Counted from the stretch's first letter, positions 19,080 to 26,440 are shown. The stretch is 64,000 nt of DNA from Bacteroidales bacterium H3 (GCA_001701135.1 DAAN01000026.1:14633-78632); one strand, 5' to 3'. The notes: generated by a model not told the origin, from the letters alone. Translations and numbers: made by a program.

Positions 19080-19570
19080 CGGTGGGATGAACTGACAGTT
19101 TGGTCGAGGAGTTGTCAACATCTTTTATTAATATTGATTTTCATTAAAGGAATGGAACGGAGCTTTTGAAGAAAAAATTCGAAATCATTAAATAAGAATA
19201 AAGGGCGTTGAAAACCGTCATAAATTTTTGGCCCTGAATTTGCTTTTTCAGGTTATTGATGCACATGTGTGGAATATCAACATGTTATCAATACAGAAAA
19301 TGCTATGATATAATTAATTGCATGGTTATAAACATGGTGTTGATAACTTTATCAGCTGATAACTTGATTTATGAACATAGCTTGCCGAGGTTGATAACCA
19401 TGGTTTCAGACAATGATATTGCCTCAGATAACTTGCGTGTCGAAAATTTGGAATAAGGCCGGGCATCGATTAAGCCGATGTCCGATGGCGGAAGTCAAGT
19501 TTTAAGCCATTTTTTTCTCATAAAGTTTTCCGCCCGTTTTCAACATAGTTATCAACGGGTAGGATCGGGA
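19080..19570. other. Candidate replication origin (clustered DnaA-box-like 9-mers)
   Basis: A 490-base non-coding region. It holds a perfect TTATCAACA on the minus strand (19338-19346) and one-mismatch relatives at 19112-19120, 19274-19282, 19285-19293, 19389-19397 (minus) and 19549-19557, plus the perfect palindrome TTATCAGCTGATAA at 19349-19362. An AT-rich stretch (19118-19232) could be an unwinding element. Genes on the left run leftward for 13 kb and the next gene on the right of pldA runs rightward, which is the strand pattern expected around an origin. Whether this species uses TTATCAACA as DnaA box is not known to me, so this remains a candidate. Confidence 0.4.
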
Positions 19571-20455
19571 TCAGAATTGCGAGAAGAGGGTGGGCTTGAT
19601 GACGATGCCCAGACGTATGTGGCAGGTGTATTGCTTGTAGTTGAGCAGGCCCTCGCCATAGCCGTTGTAGAACTGTGCGAACAGATACTGATTGGATTTA
19701 AGCGACCATCGCCAGGCTGCTTCCACCGTGGTATTGAAATTGAACATTCCCCTTGCACGACGTGCCAGCATCACCGACAATGAGAATTTGCGGTCGTTGG
19801 ACTGGCACTGGAATCCCACCTGATAGATACCTACATATTTCAGCAGATCCTTGTTGTTGACACCGTCGATAATCGGAATCCAGAATTTGGCCGACACAAC
19901 GAAATTAGGGTCGACCATCACCGAACCAACGAAACTTATACGTTCCCACGAACGGCTCTGGATGGAGTCGCGACCGTTGCTCTCATGTTCGAGTATAATG
20001 CCGGCGGTGCCTATAAAGCGGTTTTTTATGAAGATAGGTTTGGTGATGCCTATGCCGGGGTTGAAATTGAGGTCGGTCATCGGCATGGATGATTCAAGCA
20101 CATTCCAGAACACCTTCTGCGTGTAGAACAGATAGAGATAGGAGTTGAACGGAAGGGTTGCCTTGGTGAGTTTCTGCGCCACGGAAATCTGAAACTTCAC
20201 GTTGGTGTTGTGCCTGTTTGGCTTATGGTTGAGAGCCGGGCCGAAAATAAAATAGTTGTCTTTGTAGAGGCCGAAATAGTAGTGCTGGTCGGCGAAAGCG
20301 CGCTTGAGTGAGTCGGTGTCGTAACGCTGCTGGTCGGGCAGCTGAAGAATCTGGGCGTCACACCGCGGTGAGCAGCATATCGCCGCGCACACCACCGCAA
20401 GTGTAATAGACATCAGTCGGGCCAACGTCGCTATTCCCTTTATCCTCATAAACAA
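19571..20455 (-). CDS. pldA: Outer membrane phospholipase A (OMPLA)
   Basis: A 294-aa outer-membrane phospholipase homologue with an N-terminal signal (cleavage near SPRCDAQ). The active-site block HESNGRDSIQSRSWER (residues 157-172) aligns with the OMPLA block of enterobacteria: catalytic His157 and Ser159 are present. The third member of the classical triad, the Asn in SWNR, reads Glu here (E171). The rest alternates like a 12-strand barrel and ends with F. OMPLA hydrolyses phospholipids misplaced to the outer leaflet. It is transcribed alone from the promoter-like TAATTTTG upstream. Confidence 0.85.
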   Translation of the reverse strand: MFMRIKGIATLARLMSITLAVVCAAICCSPRCDAQILQLPDQQRYDTDSLKRAFADQHYYFGLYKDNYFIFGPALNHKPNRHNTNVKFQISVAQKLTKATLPFNSYLYLFYTQKVFWNVLESSMPMTDLNFNPGIGITKPIFIKNRFIGTAGIILEHESNGRDSIQSRSWERISFVGSVMVDPNFVVSAKFWIPIIDGVNNKDLLKYVGIYQVGFQCQSNDRKFSLSVMLARRARGMFNFNTTVEAAWRWSLKSNQYLFAQFYNGYGEGLLNYKQYTCHIRLGIVIKPTLFSQF

Positions 20456-20498
20456 ACAGAAAGGTGATCTACAATATACCTTTATAACAATCTCGGTG

Positions 20499-20506
20499 CA
20501 AAATTA
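20499..20506 (-). promoter_or_regulatory. -7 box (TAATTTTG) before pldA
   Basis: The complement of 20499-20506 reads TAATTTTG, a match to TAnnTTTG, about 45 bases before the pldA ATG. No clear -33 TTTG at the expected distance. Confidence 0.4.
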
Positions 20507-20591
20507 GTTAAAATTTTGCATAGTAATGAGGTAAATAACTCTCCCTGCCTGCGCTTTTTTTATCCTTTTATGCTAAAAGATATCAATAAAG

Positions 20592-20622
20592 TTGCTTTAT
20601 AATCAAAAACTGCTTACCTTTG
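20592..20622 (+). promoter_or_regulatory. Plus-strand promoter with no ORF downstream
   Basis: TTG at 20592-20594, 20 bases, then TACCTTTG at 20615-20622. This is a good Bacteroidota promoter. It points at a short stretch that ends in a strong hairpin (20679-20708), not at a coding start. Confidence 0.5.
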
Positions 20623-20628
20623 GACACT

Positions 20629-20715
20629 TCTAAAGTTTCTCGTTAAATAATAAACGAAGCAACTTTGCTCTTTTCTATGGAGATGTGCACCCCCCGGCGC
20701 GCATCTCCTTTATTA
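20629..20715 (+). ncRNA. Candidate small RNA, about 85 nt
   Basis: Predicted start about 7 bases after the -7 box TACCTTTG (20615-20622). The transcript would end at a 10-bp stem (20679-20688 with 20699-20708, loop ACCCCCCGGC) followed by TTTATTAT. No ORF fits inside. The stretch could instead be a leader and attenuator of the DUF1016 gene 200 bases downstream. Sequence family not recognised. Confidence 0.35.
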
Positions 20716-20910
20716 TATGTAAAATTTTATTTTCGCGGATCCGATGAGGAATTTGAGGGTTGAATACCTTCAATCTCCCCGAAAATGATTAACTTTGCAA
20801 TATAAGCATCATCATGCGAAATGAATAAAAATATTGATTCTGATATAGATAACATTGTATAAGCTATAAAAATCTTCCATTAACAAGAAATTTTATATCT
20901 CGTATAAAGT

Positions 20911-22014
20911 ATGGCAAAGACAGACAATAAACCGGCATTTGTGAAACGTGATACCATTATTGCTGGTAAAGAATATGCACAGCTATTAAGTACGTTAAAA
21001 GAACGTTTTCGGAGGTCGCAGATAAAGGCTGCCGTCAAGGTCAACACAACTATGCTGGAATATTACTGGTCTATGGGTCGGGATCTTTCAAAACTTCATG
21101 AAGCTGCCAAATGGGGAACCGCGTTCTTCGACTGTCTGAGTCTTGACCTCAAATCTGCTTTCCCCGGTCAGACAGGTTTTTCCGTCACCAATATCAAGTA
21201 TGCCAAGCGGTGGTATGAATTTTATAATCAAGAGGATGTAATTCGTCAACAACTTGTTGACGAATTTGAGATGCCTACGGATTTTGGTCTGATTCCTTGG
21301 GGACATCATATAGAGATATTCACTCGTAGTAAGTCTATTAACGAGGCTATTTTCTATATTGAAGAAACCATACAGAATAGTTGGAGCAGGGCTGAACTTG
21401 GGGTAGAGATTGATAACAACCTTTATGAGATACAGGGTCACGCCATTACCAATTTTGATGAGAAGTTGCCCGCTCCATATAGCGGTCTCGCAAAAGCCAT
21501 ATTGAAAAGTCCTTATGATTTCAGATTCATCGACAATAAAATTACGACAGAAAAACAATTAGAAGATGAACTTGCGGCCAATATCACCAGATTTCTTCTT
21601 GAGTTAGGACAAGGGTTCGCATATGTCGGTCGTCAGATGGAATTAAAGATGCCGGGAGGTCAGACATTCATTCCAGATATGATTTTCTACCATACTCGGC
21701 TAAAATCATATATCGTCTGTGAACTTAAAGTAGTTCCGTTCATTCCCGACTTTGCAGGGAAATTGAATTTCTATGTCTCGGCAGTTGACGAACTGATGAA
21801 ACAGCCTGATGACAATCCGACAATAGGATTGCTGATTTGTAAATCGAAAGATGATACGGTCGTTGAATGGTCGTTCCGAGGAATGAACCAGCCGCTCGGA
21901 GTTGCCGAGTATCAGCTTAAGGAATTCATTTCAGAGAAAGCTGCAAAGTTGCTCCCTTCCGAGGCAGAATTGCAGAACGTCATAGACACATACGATGATG
22001 TATCGGATGACTGA
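20911..22014 (+). CDS. DUF1016 family PDDEXK nuclease (YhcG-like)
   Basis: A 367-aa protein with the N-terminal DUF1016_N domain (TMLEYYWSMGRDLSKLHE region, about residues 45-65) and a C-terminal PDDEXK nuclease domain. The catalytic acid in FIPDMIF is D256 and the E-x-K motif is in CELK (E271, K273). Such proteins are frequent in mobile elements, near restriction systems and phase-variable loci; their targets are mostly unknown. GC content here is clearly lower than in the glycine cleavage region, consistent with acquisition by transfer. It stands alone; whether it belongs to the element to its right or is a chromosomal accessory gene cannot be told without the attachment site. Confidence 0.9.
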   Translation: MAKTDNKPAFVKRDTIIAGKEYAQLLSTLKERFRRSQIKAAVKVNTTMLEYYWSMGRDLSKLHEAAKWGTAFFDCLSLDLKSAFPGQTGFSVTNIKYAKRWYEFYNQEDVIRQQLVDEFEMPTDFGLIPWGHHIEIFTRSKSINEAIFYIEETIQNSWSRAELGVEIDNNLYEIQGHAITNFDEKLPAPYSGLAKAILKSPYDFRFIDNKITTEKQLEDELAANITRFLLELGQGFAYVGRQMELKMPGGQTFIPDMIFYHTRLKSYIVCELKVVPFIPDFAGKLNFYVSAVDELMKQPDDNPTIGLLICKSKDDTVVEWSFRGMNQPLGVAEYQLKEFISEKAAKLLPSEAELQNVIDTYDDVSDD

Positions 22015-22094
22015 GAATCTAAATAATCATATTCTGATTATACCATCATCTCTTCAAATCACCTGCCTTAATTAGTAAAATTGCAGGTTGATAT

Positions 22095-22124
22095 TTTGAA
22101 TTTAAAAAAATATAAGTATATTTG
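22095..22124 (+). promoter_or_regulatory. Strong Bacteroidota promoter, no ORF downstream
   Basis: TTTG at 22095-22098, 18 bases, TATATTTG at 22117-22124. It drives toward a hairpin-terminated non-coding stretch. Confidence 0.6.
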
Positions 22125-22130
22125 CGGCTA

Positions 22131-22262
22131 AATGAAATAACTAAAGGCGTTTACTCGACGCTCTTTCTTGACACATAGAAATCTGGTAAATTTAGTTATA
22201 TCTCAAAATTTCACATCTTAATATCTTATAAATTAACAATTTATATTGTGATGTGTTTTTAT
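22131..22262 (+). ncRNA. Candidate small RNA, about 130 nt, hairpin-terminated
   Basis: Starts about 7 bases after the -7 box at 22117-22124. It ends at a long imperfect hairpin: outer stem CACATC (22212-22217) with GATGTG (22250-22255), inner perfect stem TATAAATT (22227-22234) with AATTTATA (22238-22245), then TTTTT. A small GCGT...ACGC stem also occurs near its 5' end (22148-22162). No start codon and ORF of useful length fit inside. Family not recognised. Confidence 0.45.
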
Positions 22263-22520
22263 CAAGGAACAAATTAGGAACAGAAACACGAATTATCATA
22301 TTTTCTTGTTTTTTTATTTGCACTACCTTTCTTTCTCTTCACTTGTTCGTACTTTGAGTATTTTTCCAAGTCATTTCACACGATTTTCATCCTCTCGCCA
22401 AGAGTGATTGTTGCAGTCATCTATGGATGAATAACCACAGCCAAAAGAAAAAAGGACAAATCTCTGTTTCTTTCAAGGAACATTGTTTTTTGCAAAGGTA
22501 ACCATTTCCCTCAAAACACC

Positions 22521-22600
22521 TATACAGGCAGTCCAATATATCTGCCTATATTTAGTTTACTTTAGTTTAGCATATATATAAGCTAATAGACTAAACTAAA
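22521..22600. repeat. Two nested inverted repeats
   Basis: First: AGGCAG (22526-22531) with CTGCCT (22542-22547), flanked by TATA on both sides. Second: TTTAGTTTAG (22561-22570) with CTAAACTAAA (22591-22600), a perfect 10-bp pair around a 20-base AT-rich centre. TTTAGTTTA also occurs partly just before the second repeat. These could be protein-binding sites (regulation, partition or recombination) of the element. Confidence 0.6.
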
Positions 22601-22992
22601 CCTTTACCGAAGTTCTCCCCCTTACTTTTATATTCACAGTCAAAAGAGAAGATAATCGCACCGATATTTTCTTTTTTCGCTGCATCCCAATTTTACGGAA
22701 GTTCCTTTTATCGTAACTTCTGCCATAGGCATTTTATCCTCGCATCCCAACTTTCGGTCTGCCTGATGAGAATTGTGTCGCAAAGGTACTTGTCATGTCT
22801 TTCTTGTATTCAAGGTCACAGCCTGACGGTTCCCGACAAAATCTCCACGCTCCGCTTTGCAGAGGTCGTATTTGGTCGTGAAACCCTGCATAAAGAGCCA
22901 TAACACCTTTTGAGGCGACATAATTTTCAATCAAGCCCGAAAGTAGCTGAAATGCTAAAAGAGGGAAAATAAAAAACTTAAAACTTAGGATT

Positions 22993-23286
22993 ATGGCAAA
23001 CTATGCAACAAACATTTTCTACGCAAGGACGGAAAACAAAGCAGACCTCGACAAGATAGAGGCATTCTTGGATGACACTTTTGACGGCTTTGTCAATAGA
23101 CACAGCGATAGCGTGGATGCGGAGTTTACCTCTCGTTGGGTTTATCCGGAAGAAGAAATCGACAGGCTGATAGCTTCGTTGGAAGCCAAAGACAAAACTT
23201 ATATCAAAATTCTGTCCTACGAATTTGCAGACGAATACGTGAGCTTCAGAATCTTCTCACAGGGTAAATGGGATATCAAGTTGTAA
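22993..23286 (+). CDS. Small acidic element protein, unknown
   Basis: A 97-aa acidic protein (MANYATNIFYARTEN start) of the kind that fills the accessory blocks of Bacteroidales conjugative elements. No domain recognised. It contains a predicted alpha/beta pattern and aromatic-rich stretches but no catalytic motif. It is first in a tandem set of four small genes with short gaps (18, 11 and 16 bases), probably one transcript. The 260-base leader resembles those before 47862 and 48769. Confidence 0.7.
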   Translation: MANYATNIFYARTENKADLDKIEAFLDDTFDGFVNRHSDSVDAEFTSRWVYPEEEIDRLIASLEAKDKTYIKILSYEFADEYVSFRIFSQGKWDIKL

Positions 23287-23304
23287 CCCTAAAATGACAA
23301 GACT

Positions 23305-23481
23305 ATGTACGAATACGAAAAAGATAGCGAAATTATAGGTGCGCACTGCACCCTGCTTACCCCCTATAAAGGCTACTCCGAGGGAACAGTTGTCGGCGAC
23401 TTCGGCAATAAAATAGTGGTACGTCTTAGCAGTGGCAAAGAGGTGGTCGAGTACCGTGATGAAGTGATTATTTACGATTAA
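23305..23481 (+). CDS. 58-aa small beta-rich protein, unknown
   Basis: ATG 23305 to TAA 23481 encodes 58 residues beginning MYEYEKDSEIIGAHC and ending EYRDEVIIYD. The alternating pattern (GTVVGDFGNKIVVRLSSGK) suggests a small SH3/KOW-like beta barrel; that is inference only. It sits snugly between two genes of the same strand (18 and 11 bases apart), which supports that it is real although it is short. Confidence 0.6.
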   Translation: MYEYEKDSEIIGAHCTLLTPYKGYSEGTVVGDFGNKIVVRLSSGKEVVEYRDEVIIYD

Positions 23482-23492
23482 ATCCAAGAGCG

Positions 23493-23819
23493 ATGCAACA
23501 GGTAGCAATGAAATTCGTCCAATGGGACGTACCCGAATTAGAAAAGCTGAAAGGCTGCAGGGTTTACCAGTTACGGGAACAACTTGATAACGGAGACAAG
23601 TTGAGCCGTGAAGACAAGAACTGGATTACCCGAAACGTGAAAGAGTGCATCCATTTCAAAAGAGGTATCGCATTGATGGGCTACTTCTTTGATTTCTCCG
23701 ATGTTCTCAAACGATATTTCGTGAAACAGCACGGACATATCACCGAGTATTGCGCCATTGACAAGACTGCGTTGCGCTCTGTCTTGTATGGTCGAATAGA
23801 AGACGTAGTAGAAGTATAA
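23493..23819 (+). CDS. Element protein of 108 aa, unknown
   Basis: A 108-aa basic-to-neutral helical protein (EKLKGCRVYQLREQLDNGDK followed by LSREDKNWITRNV). No family recognised with confidence; similar small proteins occur in Bacteroidales conjugative elements. It lies within the four-gene small-protein block. No signal peptide or membrane segment. Confidence 0.7.
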   Translation: MQQVAMKFVQWDVPELEKLKGCRVYQLREQLDNGDKLSREDKNWITRNVKECIHFKRGIALMGYFFDFSDVLKRYFVKQHGHITEYCAIDKTALRSVLYGRIEDVVEV

Positions 23820-23835
23820 TTAAAATCAAAGAAAC

Positions 23836-24093
23836 ATGAAAGCAACGATTGAGCATAGCTTTTGTCCTTATTGTGACGAGGTAACAGAACTCTACTTCCG
23901 TATCATCAACACGATTCTTTTCTCAACCGATGAAACGGAACTGCGTACCGGCATGGAACGCCTACAAGAAAAAACACGTCTTGATGATTATTTCGTCTTC
24001 GGCTATGGCAAGCATCACCTATGGGTCTGCCAAAGACGTCCCAGTAATCAAAAAAAGATTTTCGAGCATCGGGTAATCATGGCAGAATTTTGA
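23836..24093 (+). CDS. Element protein of 85 aa with N-terminal CxxC, unknown
   Basis: An 85-aa protein with an N-terminal FCPYCDE motif (residues 9-15) that could be half of a zinc site; later Cys and His residues (HHLWVCQ) could complete it. Otherwise unrecognised. Last gene of the small block that begins at 22993; a 680-base non-coding stretch follows. Confidence 0.65.
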   Translation: MKATIEHSFCPYCDEVTELYFRIINTILFSTDETELRTGMERLQEKTRLDDYFVFGYGKHHLWVCQRRPSNQKKIFEHRVIMAEF

Positions 24094-24773
24094 TGATACA
24101 GGCAGGAACGGGATAATCTTCCATTCCTGCCACGCCGCATTCCCTTTTTTACATCTATCTCTCTCTTTTGGCTGCGCCATATCCTTTTGTAAAAACCAGC
24201 CATTCGTGAAAAGCTGCCGTCCGCTTTTCCGAAAAGCAGGGTTCTTTCCTTTTTCCCTTTTGTCCCCTATTCTTTCTGCCGGACGGGAACATGGCAGCAC
24301 CCCGATACCCCGTTCCGCCTTTTGTCGCCACTTCGTTGATATTCCCTTCTGCGGTATCGCCACCTGTTGTCAGTTCAGTGTTCTGTTTGTAGCCACCTCT
24401 ATTCAGTCCGACCGAATTACACGAAAATCCCTGCCGATTCTGCGGACTTACAGCCGAAACGCGCACCATTGTGCCGGTGGACGGATTGCTCTTTCACTTC
24501 CCCTGCAACTACGGCTTTCCGCTCATTTTCAGAATAGTTTTCCGCCGAAGTCATCATCATTTTCCGATGCAAAGATAGTATGCAGACGGGAACGACTTTG
24601 GAAGTCTTGACCAATGGCACAGCCGTACAATCTTCCTTTATCGAGCCTTCTGGTTTTGCCTACGGACAAAAATAAAGAGTATTGATGCGTCCGGCCTTGG
24701 TGCATTCCCTTAACTGCACCTACTTTTTGAGGCAGCGTAAAATTGATTTAATAACTTCTAAAAACAATTCATT
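24094..24773. other. Non-coding stretch between small-gene block and ssb
   Basis: About 680 bases. On the plus strand I see no gene. On the minus strand a -7 box TATCTTTG (complement of 24570-24577) could start a transcript running left through 24100-24560, where several overlapping ORFs of 67-114 codons exist but none has convincing protein character. A hairpin lies close to ssb (24699-24720). Another short palindrome CTTTTCCGAAAAG is at about 24225. Confidence 0.5.
24699..24726 (+). terminator. Hairpin with T run upstream of ssb
   Basis: GGTGCA (24699-24704) pairs with TGCACC (24715-24720), followed by TACTTTTTG. It sits only about 50 bases before the ssb start, so it may be an attenuator rather than a simple end signal. 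Confidence 0.4.
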
Positions 24774-25154
24774 ATGAAAAAGATTGAAAACAATTTCGTA
24801 GTAACCGGTTTCGTAGGAAAGGATGCAGAAATCCGTCAGTTCACCAACGCAAGTGTAGCACGTTTCCCTCTGGCAGTAAGCCGACTGGAGAATAATGGCG
24901 AGGAATCCAAACGCGTTTCCGCCTTTATGAATTTTGAGGCGTGGCGTAAAAACGAGAACACCGGGTCGTTCGACCAACTGACCAAGGGTACGATGCTGAC
25001 CGTCGAGGGGTATTTCAAGCCCGAAGAATGGAGCGACCAAAGCGGTGTGAAACACAACCGTATCGTGATAGTCGCCGTCAAGTTCTATCCGCCCGTCGAG
25101 AAGGAGGAGACTCCTGAAAAGCCGGCCAAACCAGCGAAAAAAGGCAAGAAATAA
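24774..25154 (+). CDS. ssb: Single-stranded DNA-binding protein
   Basis: A 126-aa SSB. The OB-fold signature is clear (NNFVVTGFVGKDAEIRQFTN at the N-terminus, then RVSAFMNFEAWRKNEN), and the C-terminal tail is short, lysine- and proline-rich (AKPAKKGKK) instead of ending in the acidic DDDIPF-type tip of housekeeping SSBs. It is therefore a mobile-element SSB that probably protects transferred single strands and may not recruit the host SSB partners. It is followed at once by a strong terminator. Confidence 0.93.
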   Translation: MKKIENNFVVTGFVGKDAEIRQFTNASVARFPLAVSRLENNGEESKRVSAFMNFEAWRKNENTGSFDQLTKGTMLTVEGYFKPEEWSDQSGVKHNRIVIVAVKFYPPVEKEETPEKPAKPAKKGKK

Positions 25155-25172
25155 TCCTTGCCTTATCACGAC

Positions 25173-25200
25173 AAAAGCGGCCTTTGGGTCGCTTTTGTTT
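25173..25200 (+). terminator. Rho-independent terminator after ssb
   Basis: AAAAGCGGCC (25173-25182), loop TTTG, GGTCGCTTTT (25187-25196), followed by GTTTT. It ends ssb transcription and, read from the other side, the convergent HU-like gene. Confidence 0.8.
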
Positions 25201-25241
25201 TACTCATTACGGTGTTGTTGCACCATCTGTACTTTTATACT

Positions 25242-25523
25242 CTACTTGTTCTCTTTTACCGCATTCAGAAATGCTTTGGCAGGTTTGAATGCAGGGATGT
25301 TGTGAGCGGGAATTTTAATTGTCGTATTCTTCGAAATGTTCCGGGCCGTCTTTTCAGCTCTCCGTTTTATAACAAAGCTGCCGAAGCCGCGCAAGAACAC
25401 CTCGTTTCCCGCAACCATCGACTCTTTTACATTTTCCATGAATGATTCCACCACAGTCATCACAACCGTTTTCTCAATTCCGCTCTGCCGTGAGATCTGA
25501 GCGACAATTTCCGCTTTTGTCAT
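25242..25523 (-). CDS. HU/IHF family DNA-binding protein
   Basis: A 93-aa histone-like protein. The start MTKAEIVAQISRQSGIEK, the central EVFLRGFGSFVIKRRAEKTA and the proline-containing arm (IKIPAHNIPAFKPAKAF) are diagnostic of the HU/IHF family. It likely bends DNA as an accessory factor for the element. The -7 box at 25552-25559 lies about 30 bases before the start. It is convergent with ssb. Confidence 0.95.
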   Translation of the reverse strand: MTKAEIVAQISRQSGIEKTVVMTVVESFMENVKESMVAGNEVFLRGFGSFVIKRRAEKTARNISKNTTIKIPAHNIPAFKPAKAFLNAVKENK

Positions 25524-25551
25524 ATTGTTCTTGATTTTAATGAATACGGTG

Positions 25552-25559
25552 CAAAATTA
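25552..25559 (-). promoter_or_regulatory. -7 box (TAATTTTG) before the HU-like gene
   Basis: The complement of 25552-25559 is TAATTTTG, a TAnnTTTG match about 30 bases before the ATG; a weak TTG lies at about the -33 position. Confidence 0.5.
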
Positions 25560-25590
25560 ACAAATATCCGCCTGTTATAACAATCCAAAC

Positions 25591-25695
25591 TTATTTGTCA
25601 TCCCGAAAACTGCTTTTACTGAATCCGCCGAAGACGCCCCTCAAGAGCCTGCCCACTACCAAAAATACCAACAATAAAATTATAATATCTCCCAT
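25591..25695 (-). CDS. 34-aa single-span membrane peptide (candidate)
   Basis: ATG at 25695 to TAA at 25591 encodes 34 residues: MGDIIILLLVFLVVGR, then LLRGVFGGFSKSSFRDDK. The first half is a strong transmembrane helix and the rest a short basic/polar tail. It resembles the N-terminal part of small Bacteroidota membrane proteins of the DUF4834 type, but the match is by impression. It sits between the HU-like gene and the resolvase homologue on the same strand. Too short to be certain. Confidence 0.4.
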   Translation of the reverse strand: MGDIIILLLVFLVVGRLLRGVFGGFSKSSFRDDK

Positions 25696-25798
25696 AGGTC
25701 TTATTTTTTATAGTTATATCCAACTTAAAGATACGAAAAAATAATGAATTACGCAAGTAATCTACTGATTTTCAATATCCATATTTGATTTATAAGTT

Positions 25799-26422
25799 CT
25801 ATTTCCGGATGCCCGGCACGCGTCCCGGTGTTCGGTTAAGCTGAACCTTGTATTTATTGAGAATGCTGTACACGGTGCTTTTACTCCGGACACCGCTCTC
25901 TTTCCAAATATCACGGATTGAATACCCATTGTTATACATATCCACGATTTTTTTGTCCCGTTCAGTTTTACTCATACTTTTTTTGGTAATCGGAATACTG
26001 ATACTCTGCTGCAGGCGTATAATCTTATCTGACGACTTCCGCAAAACAGCCACTTCCTCCGGTAATGCCCCGAACATGGCCAATACTTCCGCCGGTGTCG
26101 TGTCCGGAAACAATTTGTTGTCGGTGTCAATTTTATCGTGAATGGAGATAATACGCACGACCTTGATGCGGCATAGCTCGATCAATGCCGATAGTTCCCG
26201 TAAACCACGCACGGCATTGCTGAATTTTGACACCACCAATTCGTCGCCTCTTTCAAGATTCGACATCAGTTGTTTCCATCTCGGTCTGAGCGTCTCGTGT
26301 CCGACCGATTCTTCAACCACTTGTACACACCCGTACTGGCGCATCCATTCCTTATCCGCATCAAACGCATCGTAGGAATTCGCCTCGAATATATAACCGA
26401 CTTTTGCCATATCAATATACAA
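25799..26422 (-). CDS. Degenerate serine-recombinase (resolvase) homologue
   Basis: A 207-aa protein with the resolvase N-terminal fold and a C-terminal helix-turn-helix (GYSIRDIWKESGVRSKSTVYS). In active resolvases the start reads Y-x-R-V-S; here the matching residues are GYIFEAN, so the catalytic serine and the first arginine are gone. The later K-L-D-R-x-x-R-S motif reads KFSNAVRGLR, losing another catalytic arginine. Only binding and dimerisation parts look intact, which suggests a DNA-binding regulator rather than a recombinase. ATG at 26410 (MAKVGYIF) is an alternative start. Divergent from the lipoprotein gene at 26649, with shared 12-bp sites between them. Confidence 0.8.
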   Translation of the reverse strand: MYIDMAKVGYIFEANSYDAFDADKEWMRQYGCVQVVEESVGHETLRPRWKQLMSNLERGDELVVSKFSNAVRGLRELSALIELCRIKVVRIISIHDKIDTDNKLFPDTTPAEVLAMFGALPEEVAVLRKSSDKIIRLQQSISIPITKKSMSKTERDKKIVDMYNNGYSIRDIWKESGVRSKSTVYSILNKYKVQLNRTPGRVPGIRK

Positions 26423-26440
26423 TATTCATGATAACAAGTG

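Larger units (their letters stand above)
22015..22992. other. Long non-coding leader region at the left of the element
   Basis: About 980 bases without a credible gene. It contains a promoter and possible small RNA (22095-22262), two inverted repeats (22521-22600), two minus-strand -7 boxes of the form CAAAGGTA (22493-22500 and 22781-22788), and ends with a purine-rich AAAGAGGGAAAATAAAAA tract before the first small gene. The element boundary probably lies in or near this region, but I could not identify an attachment site. Confidence 0.6.

Noticed and set aside
19256..19456. 66-codon plus-strand ORF
   Set aside because: Low-complexity AT-rich content over the DnaA-box-like cluster; no protein character.
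20911..22014. Toxin-antitoxin or restriction system built around the DUF1016 nuclease
   Set aside because: No partner gene (methylase, specificity subunit or antitoxin) lies next to it; it stands alone between non-coding regions.
24155..24469. Minus-strand 104-codon ORF as a gene
   Set aside because: Composition is not protein-like, other minus frames of similar length overlap it, and no good start context is present; kept only as part of an unassigned region.
25799..26422. Serine integrase of the element
   Set aside because: Too short, no large C-terminal recombinase domain, and the catalytic serine and arginines are missing.
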